In this document: positions 1 to 8,318 of the stretch, one piece after another
Layout: the number at the start of each line of letters is the position of its first letter
Position numbering within the stretch: position 1 is the stretch's first letter
Notes under the pieces: generated by a model
Databases searched by the model: none
Told to the model about the DNA's origin: nothing
Seen by the model: the letters and a program-made list of their open reading frames with translations, nothing else
From: Planctomycetes bacterium UBA2386
Lineage (GTDB): Bacteria > Planctomycetota > UBA1135 > UBA2386
Assembly: GCA_002343845.1 (NCBI GenBank)
Contig: DDSQ01000122.1
Span: forward strand, 50,141-61,761
Reading direction: 5' to 3'
Length of the DNA stretch: 11,621 bases
Made by a program: the position numbers and the translations under genes

Positions 1-1306
1 TCGCCGCACTGCCGCCCTTCGCCGCGAGCCGCATCTGCAGGCCGTCCTTGCCGAGCATCCTCGCGATCGCATCCTCGGCCTTGCCGCGCTCCGACTCGGG
101 TACCGGCACGGCACTGATCGCCGACGCGAACTTCAGGAAGTCGACCCTCAGGCGATGGTCCTGGAATCGGGCGCCATCCACTTCGCCGGTCTCCCCGGGC
201 GTGAACGCGACGCCGAACGTCGCAAGCTGCGAGCTTTGCGTCATGGTCGCGAACAGCGAGAACATCGACTCGGCGGCGGTCGGCGTCATGTGGGCGGTCA
301 TGCCGAGTCCCTTCGCATCGACGTCGACGTCCGCGGCGAGCACCGGCCCCATCGCTTCGTAGAGTTCGCGGTAGCCGCGCATCATCTCGCGCATCGCGGT
401 CCGGCCTTGCTGCGGGTAGATGTCGAAGAGCGGTTCCAGCATCGACTCGAAGCGCGGCCACAGCGCCTTCCAGTCGGCGACCATGACCACGTTCGCGGCA
501 CTGCGCGGCGACAGCTTGCCGGCGAACGGCGCCAGGTCGACCGGCGCGCTGCCCCAGCCGTCGAGGTCACTGCCGGGCTTCATCTGCATGCGCGCCGACA
601 CCGCGAGCTTGCCGTTCGGCGCATCGGCCGCGAGTTCGAAGCTCTGGCCCGATGCCAGCAGCGCCTTGGCCGCCTCGATGTAGAGGTCGGCGACGGCCGC
701 GCCGTCGACGCCGGCATTGCCCGTTTCCGCCTGCGACACCATCGTCTTGAACGCCAGGAAGCCGGCGCCGATCACGGTGCCGAGGTTCTGCGCCGCCTTG
801 GCGACGTCGACGCGCGCCACGACCAGCTCCGCCGGCAGGTTCGTCGCCAGCGCGGACGGCTGGGCCGGCTTCTCGTACTTGCCGCTGAGCGGCAAGACCA
901 CGTAGCCGCCGTCGACGAACGTCTGGATGCCGCTGCCCTGCAACGACGCCACGTACTTCGCGGCATCGGTCACCGGCACGAACACGAGTGGAATGGGCTG
1001 CACCGCGCGCGGCGCGACCAGGGCGAACGCGATCGGGCGCTTCTTGTCGACGTACGTCGTGTCGCCGCCCATCGGCCCGATCGTCGCCAGCATCGGGTCG
1101 GCGCCGATCAGCTCGGTCGGCACCCCGAACGGCGTGGCGCCGGTTCGCGCGGTGTCGACGAGATCGTCGATCGACAGCAAACGCACGAAGACGGCTGCGT
1201 CGGCCGGGACCAGCGCGGCGATCGCCCGCTCGGCGGCCTCGTCGCCGCCCCGGCAACCGATCATCAGCAACAGCAGGGAGAACGACGCCGCGGGCAGGAC
1301 CTTCAT
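1..1306 (-). CDS. Predicted lipoprotein of unknown function (3' end outside window)
   Basis: The reading frame is open from the ATG at 1306-1304 to the window edge, giving about 435 residues with no stop, so the C-terminus is missing. The product begins MKVLPAASFSLLLLMIGC: a lysine, a hydrophobic stretch and a lipobox-like MIGC, so Cys18 is the probable lipidation site and the protein is probably anchored to a membrane facing the periplasm. The mature part starts with a charged linker and then PADAAVFVRL and SIDDLVDTAR. This resembles the opening of large planctomycete surface or periplasmic proteins that begin with a PADA-type segment, but I cannot name a family. The rest is mixed alpha/beta with no catalytic motif I recognise. 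It lies 40 bases downstream of dus on the same strand, so it is probably the last known gene of that unit. No Shine-Dalgarno sequence is visible. The start is chosen because it gives a proper lipoprotein signal. Confidence 0.72.
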   Translation of the reverse strand, partial: MKVLPAASFSLLLLMIGCRGGDEAAERAIAALVPADAAVFVRLLSIDDLVDTARTGATPFGVPTELIGADPMLATIGPMGGDTTYVDKKRPIAFALVAPRAVQPIPLVFVPVTDAAKYVASLQGSGIQTFVDGGYVVLPLSGKYEKPAQPSALATNLPAELVVARVDVAKAAQNLGTVIGAGFLAFKTMVSQAETGNAGVDGAAVADLYIEAAKALLASGQSFELAADAPNGKLAVSARMQMKPGSDLDGWGSAPVDLAPFAGKLSPRSAANVVMVADWKALWPRFESMLEPLFDIYPQQGRTAMREMMRGYRELYEAMGPVLAADVDVDAKGLGMTAHMTPTAAESMFSLFATMTQSSQLATFGVAFTPGETGEVDGARFQDHRLRVDFLKFASAISAVPVPESERGKAEDAIARMLGKDGLQMRLAAKGGSAA

Positions 1307-1346
1307 GGCGGCGAGGATCGGCGCCAGCGTGCCGCGAGGCAACTGT

Positions 1347-2438
1347 TCACTCGCCGCAGCTCTGCAATGCCGGCACGACCGCATCCTCGGGCCGCAGCTC
1401 GCGCGGCTTGTGGTCGTCGAATCGATCCGCGAACACCTCGTCGACCAGCGCCGCGAAGACCTCGGGCCCGCGCATGGTGACCAGACGCTCGCGCGCGAAG
1501 AGCGGCTCGGCGTGGTACTGGCCGTACTTGATCGCGTGCATGCGCACGTGCGGCAGCGCCTGCCGTTCGCCGCCGTAGAACGGCACCGCGATCTGCCAGT
1601 GCCGGTGCAGGGCAGCGCGCTGCCCTGCCATCGTCGGTCGCCTCGCCGGCCGGCCGGCGAACAGGTCCGCGACCTGGCCGAACACGAACGGATTGCCGAT
1701 GCAGCCGCGCGCGATCGTGACGCCGTCGACGCCGGTCTGGCGACGCATCGCCAGCACGTCGAACGGCGAGAACAGGTCGCCGCTGCCGAGGATCGGGAAG
1801 GCGCCGACGCGCCGCTTCACCTCGGCGAGGAACGGCCAGCGGCTCGGGCCGGCGTACTTCTGCTCGACGGATCGCGGATGCACGGTCGCGGCGGTGACGC
1901 CGCGCGCGATCGCGCCTTCGAGGATCGTCCAGAACCTCGTCTCGGCATCGGGCGAGTCGTCCGAACCGCGCCGCATCTTCACGGTGACCGCGACGTCACC
2001 GGCCACCGACTGCAGGACGGCATCGACGATCGCCAGCGCCTGGTCGGGGTCCTGCAGCAGCCAGCCGCCCCGGCGGCGACCGAGCACTTTCGTCACCGGG
2101 CAGCCGAAGTTGACGTCGACGACGTCGTAGCCGGCGTGCACCAGTTCGCGCGCGGCGCGCCCGAACGTCGCCGGATCGCTGCCCATCAGCTGGCCGCCGA
2201 CCGGATGATCGTGCTCGGGCACCGCCAGGATCCGGCGCCGCAGCTTGCCCTTCTGCAGCACGTGCTCGTCGAGCACGACCTCGGCGAGCGTGTAGGACGC
2301 GCCGTGCTCCCGCGCGACGGTGCGCATCGCGAGGTCGCTGTAGCCGCTCAATGCCGCCTGCACGACCGGCATCGGCAGGGTGATGCGGCCGAGCCGCAGC
2401 GGCGCGAACGCCGCCGACTCCGTCGCCGGCGCGTTCAT
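1347..2438 (-). CDS. dus: tRNA-dihydrouridine synthase (Dus family)
   Basis: This 363-residue flavoprotein is predicted to reduce specific uridines to dihydrouridine in tRNA, using FMN and NADPH. Family hallmarks appear in order: an N-terminal barrel strand QAALSGYSDL in place of the usual APMAGVTD, QLMGSDP near residue 83, the catalytic cysteine Cys113 in VDVNFGCP, VKMRRG, a TVHPRSVEQKYAGP segment matching the usual HGRT-Q-Y-G motif, GSGDLF, and the FMN-phosphate loop ARGCIGNPFVF. A helical tRNA-binding C-terminus follows. The QAALSGYSDL variant is one I associate with planctomycete Dus proteins. The length is normal for the family. The start at 2438 overlaps the upstream gene's stop as ATGA; an in-frame extension to 2660 would only read through the upstream gene in another frame. 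A GC hairpin lies immediately before the ATG and there is no Shine-Dalgarno sequence, so translation probably depends on ribosomes finishing the upstream gene. Which tRNA position is modified cannot be told from the sequence. Confidence 0.93.
   Translation of the reverse strand: MNAPATESAAFAPLRLGRITLPMPVVQAALSGYSDLAMRTVAREHGASYTLAEVVLDEHVLQKGKLRRRILAVPEHDHPVGGQLMGSDPATFGRAARELVHAGYDVVDVNFGCPVTKVLGRRRGGWLLQDPDQALAIVDAVLQSVAGDVAVTVKMRRGSDDSPDAETRFWTILEGAIARGVTAATVHPRSVEQKYAGPSRWPFLAEVKRRVGAFPILGSGDLFSPFDVLAMRRQTGVDGVTIARGCIGNPFVFGQVADLFAGRPARRPTMAGQRAALHRHWQIAVPFYGGERQALPHVRMHAIKYGQYHAEPLFARERLVTMRGPEVFAALVDEVFADRFDDHKPRELRPEDAVVPALQSCGE
1643..1660. repeat. 18-base perfect palindrome inside dus
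   Basis: TCGCCGGCCGGCCGGCGA reads identically on both strands, with no spacer. It lies in the 3' third of dus, where the minus strand encodes FAGRPARRP. It is the longest uninterrupted palindrome I noticed in the window. It may be only a by-product of GC-rich codons. No function is claimed. Confidence 0.6.
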
Positions 2439-4255
2439 CCGCCGGTCACCGGCGGCAGCGTCGCCTTCTTCAGGAACAGCACCGCGAAGCACGTCGCGTC
2501 CAGCATCAGGCCGCGCGCGCGTTCGCTGCGGAACGAGCCGTTCTTGTTCTGCAGCGGCAGGATCTGCAGCGCGCCTTCGTAGTACCAGTCGCGACCGGCG
2601 ATGCGCGCGATGCCCGACAGTTCGCAGGTGCGTTCGAGGCCGTAGAGGTAGTAGTACCAACTGTCGTCGGCGCGATCGATGTAGCCGGGGTTGCTACGCA
2701 CGTGGAACTCGGCGCCGAGCCAGGCGAACCCGCTCTGGATGCCGGCATCGATCTTCGACACCACGTCGGCATGCGGCTGGCCCGACTGCAGGAGGCCGAA
2801 ACGCGCGATCACCAGGCTGCCGACGCCGGCCGCGGTCATCGATCCGTACGGCGGACGATTCGGCGTGTGGTAGGCGAAGCCACGCACCGGCACCGCGCGC
2901 GGCGCCGCGCGGGTCGGCTTCGTCCCATCCGGCGCATCCGCCGCGGCAGCGAGTTCGCGGTAGCTGGTGACACCCGGCGGCAGCTGGCGGCCGTTGTCGG
3001 CGCACTGCACCTCGAGCTGGTAGTTCGCCGTCGCGCGCCACACGGTGACGGGAACCTCGAGCCCGCACAACGACGCGGCGTAGAGGCCGAGCATGCCGTA
3101 CTGGTTCACCGAGTTGTCGAACCGTGGACCCGCCGTGTAGTTGAAGGCCATCCGCGAGTTGGCGTTGCCGCGGGTGTCGATGTTGGTGCGGAGCTTCGCC
3201 AGCCACTGGACGGCGACCGCTTTGTCCGCCTCGGGCAGCACGCGCTGGCGCGGCGCCTTGAGGGTTCCCGACCGCAGCAGGTCGGCCTCGCCGGGCGGCG
3301 TGTGACGTTCGGCCAACGCCATCAACGCGACCGCCAGCGAATAGGTGTCGACGAACTCGCGGCGGCGCAGCTCGTCGAAGCCGGCGGCGACGACCGGATC
3401 GTCGGGCGGGATCTCCGCGTGCAGCATCGTCAGCAACGCCAGAGCGATGCGGCCGGCCCCGTAGCTGCGTTCGCCATCCTCCTGGTCCTGGAAGTGGCGG
3501 CGCGACAGGTCTTCGACTTCCTTCTTCAGCCACTTGCCGCCGTCGCGGATGGCCTCGGCGACGCGCCCCCGGAACGCCGCGTCCTGGTTCTCGTGCAGGG
3601 CCACGAATTCCTGGGCGTCGGCGACGACGAGCTTGCGCCACTTGCCCTTCGCCTCCTCGAACACCAGCGTCAGCTCCGCGTCGAACTTCGCGACCACGCC
3701 GCGCTGCGCGTCGAACGTGCGTGACATCCGCAGCGACCCGCTCGCCGCGTGTTTGCACAGCGGCCGGATGAACTGCTGCAGCGCGGCGCGCGACTCGCCG
3801 GGGCGCACTTCGGGATCCTCGGTGGTCACGGCGAGGGTGAACGCCTGCGCGCCATCGGCAGCGGGCGCTTCGACCTTGCCGGTCAGCACCAGGTCGCCGA
3901 ACGGCACCTGGCGGCGATACCGCAGGCGGACGGCGCCCTCGAGCCGCAGGTCGAACGCGACGGCGCGGATCACGTCGCGCAGATCGCGCGGCTCGTCGCC
4001 AACGGCTCGCTGGTCGGCAGTCAGTTCTCCCTGGCAGAGCCAGGGCGAGGGCACGAGGTGCGGCAGCATGCCCTCGGGCGGCTGTCCCTTCGGCTGCAGC
4101 TGTTCGGCGGCGGCCTTGCCGTCGGCCACGTCGCTGCTCGACGCGTGCGTGCGCCGGAACTCGGCCGCGCCCGACGGCGGCAGCTTCCACGCCGCTTGCG
4201 CGGTCAGGGGCAGCGTGGACAGCACGGCGACGGCAACGAGACGCAAGGGATGCAT
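2435..4255 (-). CDS. Secreted protein with prenyltransferase/squalene-oxidase-like helical repeats
   Basis: This 606-residue protein begins with a signal peptide: basic MHPLR, a hydrophobic core, then AQA at 19-21 as the likely cleavage site. Residues about 23-220 look beta-rich and match nothing I can name. From about 228 to the end the chain is built of paired helices such as [25 protein letters not shown] and [11 protein letters not shown], ending with [12 protein letters not shown] near 530 and a QNKNGSF segment at 569-575. This is the alpha/alpha toroid pattern of prenyltransferase and squalene-cyclase repeats, and the closing block resembles secreted planctomycete proteins I remember. 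I see no DXDD acid motif of class II terpene cyclases, and the QW motifs are degenerate, so terpene cyclisation is unlikely; a binding or structural role outside the cytoplasm is inferred. It overlaps dus by ATGA, starts 91 bases from the divergent AbgT gene, and has no visible Shine-Dalgarno sequence. Confidence 0.85.
   Translation of the reverse strand: MHPLRLVAVAVLSTLPLTAQAAWKLPPSGAAEFRRTHASSSDVADGKAAAEQLQPKGQPPEGMLPHLVPSPWLCQGELTADQRAVGDEPRDLRDVIRAVAFDLRLEGAVRLRYRRQVPFGDLVLTGKVEAPAADGAQAFTLAVTTEDPEVRPGESRAALQQFIRPLCKHAASGSLRMSRTFDAQRGVVAKFDAELTLVFEEAKGKWRKLVVADAQEFVALHENQDAAFRGRVAEAIRDGGKWLKKEVEDLSRRHFQDQEDGERSYGAGRIALALLTMLHAEIPPDDPVVAAGFDELRRREFVDTYSLAVALMALAERHTPPGEADLLRSGTLKAPRQRVLPEADKAVAVQWLAKLRTNIDTRGNANSRMAFNYTAGPRFDNSVNQYGMLGLYAASLCGLEVPVTVWRATANYQLEVQCADNGRQLPPGVTSYRELAAAADAPDGTKPTRAAPRAVPVRGFAYHTPNRPPYGSMTAAGVGSLVIARFGLLQSGQPHADVVSKIDAGIQSGFAWLGAEFHVRSNPGYIDRADDSWYYYLYGLERTCELSGIARIAGRDWYYEGALQILPLQNKNGSFRSERARGLMLDATCFAVLFLKKATLPPVTGG
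2439..2455 (-). promoter_or_regulatory. GC hairpin abutting the dus start codon
   Basis: On the minus strand the arms CCGCCGG and CCGGCGG flank a TGA loop, giving a seven-base-pair all-GC stem (eight complementary positions around one central base). The hairpin ends at the base before the dus ATG and covers the place where a Shine-Dalgarno sequence would be. It is also the last coding segment (PPVTGG) of the secreted repeat protein. With the ATGA overlap, the simplest reading is that it blocks independent initiation at dus and is melted by ribosomes terminating the upstream gene. The structure is seen; the role is inferred. Confidence 0.5.
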
Positions 4256-4346
4256 GGCGAAGCCGCGCAGCCTACCGACCCGGGAAAGCCATGGGCAGGT
4301 CCAGTGCCGCCACTATGGTGCGCGCGGCCCCACTGCTCCGTCCCGC
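4256..4346. other. Divergent intergenic region between the secreted repeat protein and the AbgT gene
   Basis: These 91 bases separate two divergently read genes and must hold the promoter of the AbgT gene and probably that of the repeat-protein unit. A weak -10-like TATGGT at 4314-4319 faces the AbgT gene, but no matching -35 box is visible at normal spacing. I see no operator-like inverted repeat and no Shine-Dalgarno sequence before either start. Confidence 0.4.
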
Positions 4347-5872
<1,526 letters not shown>

Positions 5873-5879
<7 letters not shown>

Positions 5880-5897
5880 CCGAGGCGCGTTCAGGAC
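5873..5897. terminator. Stem-loop containing both convergent stop codons
   Basis: A perfect seven-base inverted repeat, GTCCTGA at 5873-5879 and TCAGGAC at 5891-5897, flanks an 11-base loop. The left arm holds the TGA of the AbgT gene and the right arm holds the TGA of the oxygenase on the other strand. The gap between the two genes is only 11 bases, so any termination signal must lie here or inside coding sequence. There is no U-tract on either strand, so this is not a classical intrinsic terminator. The symmetry arises partly because both genes end with a TCC serine codon and TGA. Confidence 0.4.
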
Positions 5898-6400
5898 CGC
5901 GCGAACGTGATCAGCAGCACCGTGCGAGGTGCGTCGGTGAGGTTCCAGGCCTCGTGTTCGAAGGTGTCGTCGAACACGAGGCACCGGCCGCGCTGCCAGC
6001 GGCACGTGCCGTCGACGAACCGCAATGCGGCGTCGCCGGCGGGGATCTCGAGCCCGAGGTGGCAGCGCAACACGCCCGGCAGTTCGCCGCAGTGCGGGTA
6101 GAGACGCGTCCCGGGCAGGAATCGCGAGAACCCGGCGTTCCGCAGGCCGGGCACGCCCTCGCAGGCGCGCGCCGTGGCGGGACAGCGCGCCCGATGCGCC
6201 GCGAGGCCCGGGGCGTCGCCGAACAGACCGTACCACGTCCACCCACGTTCGTCGTAGCCGTCGGCGACGGTGGTCAGGGAGTCGGGGCTCGGCACGAACG
6301 CGTCGGCCGGCAGCGCTTGGAGTTCGGCGAGCACGGCGCCGAACGCCGCTTCGAGCCGAGGCACGAATGCGAACGCGGCGGGATCGTGGACGGCGCGCAT
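5891..6400 (-). CDS. Aspartyl/asparaginyl beta-hydroxylase-like 2-oxoglutarate oxygenase
   Basis: This 169-residue protein matches the catalytic domain of the aspartyl/asparaginyl beta-hydroxylase family, Fe(II)- and 2-oxoglutarate-dependent oxygenases. It contains YPHCGELPGVLRCHLGLEIP and later LVFDDTFEHEAWN. By comparison with human AspH (WPHTG, RMHLGL, FDDSFEHEVW), His103 and His149 are the predicted iron ligands, Arg112 and His114 are in the co-substrate site, and Arg159 should bind the 2-oxoglutarate carboxylate. The family uses two histidines without an acidic ligand. Bacterial relatives act on free amino acids, peptides or lipids, so the substrate is unknown. The frame is open upstream to an ATG at 6604, but that would run antisense into the next gene. 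The ATG at 6400 is preferred because the conserved domain follows and a 70-base divergent gap remains; 6454 (187 residues) is the alternative. No signal peptide is seen, so it is probably cytoplasmic. Confidence 0.87.
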   Translation of the reverse strand: MRAVHDPAAFAFVPRLEAAFGAVLAELQALPADAFVPSPDSLTTVADGYDERGWTWYGLFGDAPGLAAHRARCPATARACEGVPGLRNAGFSRFLPGTRLYPHCGELPGVLRCHLGLEIPAGDAALRFVDGTCRWQRGRCLVFDDTFEHEAWNLTDAPRTVLLITFARS

Positions 6401-6470
6401 CGCGGCGACGCAGGTTACCGCGCGACGGCGCGATGTTGCGAGCCGCGGGGCCATGGCGCAGACTCTCGGC
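6401..6470. other. Divergent intergenic region between the oxygenase and a lipoprotein
   Basis: These 70 bases separate two divergent genes and should hold both promoters. I cannot identify convincing -35/-10 pairs or Shine-Dalgarno sequences on either strand. An in-frame ATG at 6453 could extend the plus-strand lipoprotein by six residues (MAQTLG), and one at 6454 on the minus strand could extend the oxygenase; either would shrink the region. Confidence 0.35.
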
Positions 6471-6917
6471 ATGCCGACTCCCGTTCGCCGTCTCGTCCTC
6501 CCCGCCGTGGCCCTCGCCGCCTTCGCCGCGGCGGGCTGCCAGTCCAACAAGGTCATGCAACCGTCCCAGGCGCAGACCGCCGGGATGCGCATCGACGTGG
6601 TCAAGGCCGACTACTCGCAGCGGAAGCAGCGCATCGATGTTCGCGTGCGCATCTGGAACGACCACGACCAGCGCGTTCACTACGACCTCGGCGACGTGCG
6701 CCTGCAGTTCAAGGGCCGCGAAGTGTCGCCGACGCCGGGCATGACGAAGGACCAGAACCCCGACGTGCAGGCGAAGTCGAACCGCCAGTTCGACTGGTCG
6801 TTCGAGGTCGGCGACGTGATCGGTGAGGGCACCTACCCGATCATGATCCGCAACCTGCAGAAGGGCGGCGCGCCGCTGGGCGAAACGGCGGAGTTCAAGA
6901 TCAACCTCGGCGCCTGA
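6471..6917 (+). CDS. Small predicted lipoprotein
   Basis: This 148-residue protein starts MPTPVRRLVLPAVALAAF and reaches the lipobox AAGC, with Cys23 the predicted lipidated residue. The mature protein is about 126 residues. It starts with a short polar linker (QSNKVMQPSQAQ), followed by alternating strands such as MRIDVVKADY, RIDVRVRIWND, VHYDLGDVRLQF, FDWSFEVGDV and GTYPIMIRNL. This looks like one small beta-sandwich, reminiscent of immunoglobulin-like or DUF4352-like lipoprotein domains, but I cannot assign a family. It is the only gene between two minus-strand genes and appears monocistronic. The start at 6471 places the signal peptide at the N-terminus; the longer in-frame reading from 6270 would bury it. 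A strong hairpin follows the stop by 14 bases. Export and anchoring are fairly safe; function is unknown. Confidence 0.82.
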   Translation: MPTPVRRLVLPAVALAAFAAAGCQSNKVMQPSQAQTAGMRIDVVKADYSQRKQRIDVRVRIWNDHDQRVHYDLGDVRLQFKGREVSPTPGMTKDQNPDVQAKSNRQFDWSFEVGDVIGEGTYPIMIRNLQKGGAPLGETAEFKINLGA

Positions 6918-6931
6918 CGCGAGCGGAGGAT

Positions 6932-6961
6932 TCCCTCGGCCTGCTGAGCAGGATCGAGGGA
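6932..6961. terminator. Bidirectional terminator-like hairpin between convergent genes
   Basis: Nested inverted repeats form a long stem: outer arms TCCCTCG (6932-6938) and CGAGGGA (6955-6961), inner arms CCTGC (6940-6944) and GCAGG (6948-6952), a TGA loop and a small asymmetric bulge. It lies in the 63-base gap between the lipoprotein stop at 6917 and the permease stop at 6981, the expected place for a terminator serving both strands. No U-tract follows on either strand, so it may stall polymerase weakly, protect 3' ends or work with Rho. Confidence 0.6.
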
Positions 6962-6980
6962 GCCCGGCGTCCGGCGTTCG

Positions 6981-8318
6981 TCAGCCGCCGGCGAACCGGC
7001 GCTGCCAGAGCCGCCACGCGATCGCCGTGGCCACGGCTGCGAAGGCCCACTGCACGCCGAGCGCGCGCAGCATCACCGGATCGGTGAACGCCTTCTGGCT
7101 CCAGAACATGCCCTGGAAGCTGGTCATCGCCCAGTGCGTGATGGTCGCGTGCGTGACGAGATCCGCCCACCACGGCAGCTCGGCGATCTGGATCGGGAAC
7201 CAGCAGCCGCCGAGCGCGGCCATCACCAGGATCAGCAGCGTCGACAGGCCCTCCGCCTGCTTCTGCGTGCGCGCCCACACGGCGATCAGCATGCCGAACG
7301 ACGTCGCCGCCGCGGCCCAGGTGATCGACAGCACCAGCAGTGTCAGCGGATCGCGGAACGCGCCGACGCCGAACAGCATCTCGCCGTAGGCGAACAGGAC
7401 GACGAGTTGCAGCATCCCGATCAGGACGCACAACAGGAACTTGCCGAGCAGCAGTGAGGCACGCGGAGCGCGACTGACCAGCAAGCGCCGCAGCGTGCCT
7501 TGGTCGCGCTCCTGCAGCAGCGTGACGCTGCACGCCATCAGGCCGAACATCAGCATCATGACGCTCATGCCGGCGACGCTCTGCGCGAGCTGGTAGCCGA
7601 GGTTCTTCGGGCGCGATGGCGGCTGCACGTTCTCGTGCGTGACCGGCACCATGCCCTCGAACATCGACGCCATGTCGAAGTTCGCCGCCGGCGCCTTCTC
7701 GGGTGCCCGCAGGTCCGCGTCGCCCCCGACGAAACGGTCGATGACGCCCTGCACCATCTCCATCGCGGCGCGCACGCGCGCGACGCCGTCCTCGCTCATG
7801 CCCTGCCGTCGCATCATGCTGGCGAGCAGCCACGGCATGCTCTTGCCCTCGGACGCCGCCATCGTCGCCTGCATCATGGCGATGCCGACGAGCCGGCTCT
7901 CCATCGTGCGGCCAGCGTCCCGGACGAGCACGAGCTGAGGCTCCTTGCCGGTCGTCACCGACTCGCCGTAGCCGGCACCGACGATCAAGCCGTGGTGCGC
8001 TTCGCCGTCGGCGACGCGCTGGCGCACCCGGTCCGCCGTCGTCGGCGCGTCGCCTGGGCGCGGGCGCACGGTCACCATGCCGACGTCGCGGAGTGCCGAG
8101 ACGAAGCGTCGGCTCGTCTCGCTGTCGTCGTCGTCGACGACCCACAGCTCCACCTTCGGCATGCCCGAGCCGCCGCCGAACGCGAACTTCATCACCATGC
8201 CGAACACGGTGACCAGCGCGATCGGCAGCAACAGTCCGAGCATCAGACCGGTGCGGTCGCGGAAGTAGGCCCGCAGGTCCTTCTTGGCGATCCACCAGCC
8301 AGCGGCGATCAGGTTCAT
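6981..8318 (-). CDS. ABC-2 type transporter permease
   Basis: This 445-residue membrane protein is the predicted permease partner of the adjacent ATPase. It has the ABC-2 layout: a cytoplasmic N-terminus (AKKDLRAYFRDR), a first membrane helix at about 25-46, a large extracytoplasmic region to about 235, then five closely spaced hydrophobic segments. The cytoplasmic loop after the first of these contains QERDQGTLRRLLVSRA, a common coupling feature of this class (compare RERxxGTLExLLxTP). The extracytoplasmic part includes an alpha/beta segment (ELWVVDDDDSE, HHGLIVGAGYG) and a methionine-rich stretch (MASMFEGMVPV). Such systems usually export lipids, drugs or polymers; the cargo cannot be read here. 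The start at 8318 overlaps the ATPase stop as ATGA. The last codons form a GC hairpin next to the stop. Confidence 0.9.
   Translation of the reverse strand: MNLIAAGWWIAKKDLRAYFRDRTGLMLGLLLPIALVTVFGMVMKFAFGGGSGMPKVELWVVDDDDSETSRRFVSALRDVGMVTVRPRPGDAPTTADRVRQRVADGEAHHGLIVGAGYGESVTTGKEPQLVLVRDAGRTMESRLVGIAMMQATMAASEGKSMPWLLASMMRRQGMSEDGVARVRAAMEMVQGVIDRFVGGDADLRAPEKAPAANFDMASMFEGMVPVTHENVQPPSRPKNLGYQLAQSVAGMSVMMLMFGLMACSVTLLQERDQGTLRRLLVSRAPRASLLLGKFLLCVLIGMLQLVVLFAYGEMLFGVGAFRDPLTLLVLSITWAAAATSFGMLIAVWARTQKQAEGLSTLLILVMAALGGCWFPIQIAELPWWADLVTHATITHWAMTSFQGMFWSQKAFTDPVMLRALGVQWAFAAVATAIAWRLWQRRFAGG
6986..7001 (-). other. GC hairpin with UUCG loop at the permease 3' end
   Basis: On the minus strand CGCCGG, then TTCG, then CCGGCG make a six-base-pair stem with a UUCG tetraloop in the RNA. 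The closing pair is G-C, not the extra-stable C-G form. It covers the codons for RRFAG and ends two bases before the final codon boundary with the TGA. Its arms match the cores of the hairpins at 2439-2455 and 10155-10176. It may be a termination or 3'-end stability element or a codon-driven coincidence. Confidence 0.35.

Noticed and set aside
530..1306. Possible new multi-gene system joining the lipoproteins, repeat protein and oxygenase
   Set aside because: The genes lie in separate transcription units on both strands, with no shared motif or regulatory site. Nothing in the sequence ties them into one system.
155..1480. Long plus-strand open frame (441 codons) opposite the lipoprotein and dus genes
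   Set aside because: Its translation is dominated by Arg, His and Gln with no motif. It is the antisense shadow of minus-strand genes with a signal peptide and clear Dus motifs, and GC-rich DNA makes such frames common.
927..2582. Plus-strand open frame of 551 codons
   Set aside because: It spans parts of three minus-strand genes and their junctions, has no domain, and changes composition where the real genes change. It is a shadow frame.
4314..4319. TATGGT as a definite -10 promoter element of the AbgT gene
   Set aside because: No -35-like hexamer stands 16-18 bases upstream, and one imperfect hexamer is expected by chance, so it is only mentioned in the intergenic entry.
3534..4346. N-terminal extension of the AbgT frame by 271 codons
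   Set aside because: The extension is antisense to the secreted repeat protein and has a Ser/Arg-rich low-complexity translation. The family N-terminus lies just after the ATG at 4347.
6401..6604. N-terminal extension of the oxygenase to an ATG at 6604
   Set aside because: It would overlap the divergent lipoprotein's signal sequence, and the extra 68 residues show no conserved features.
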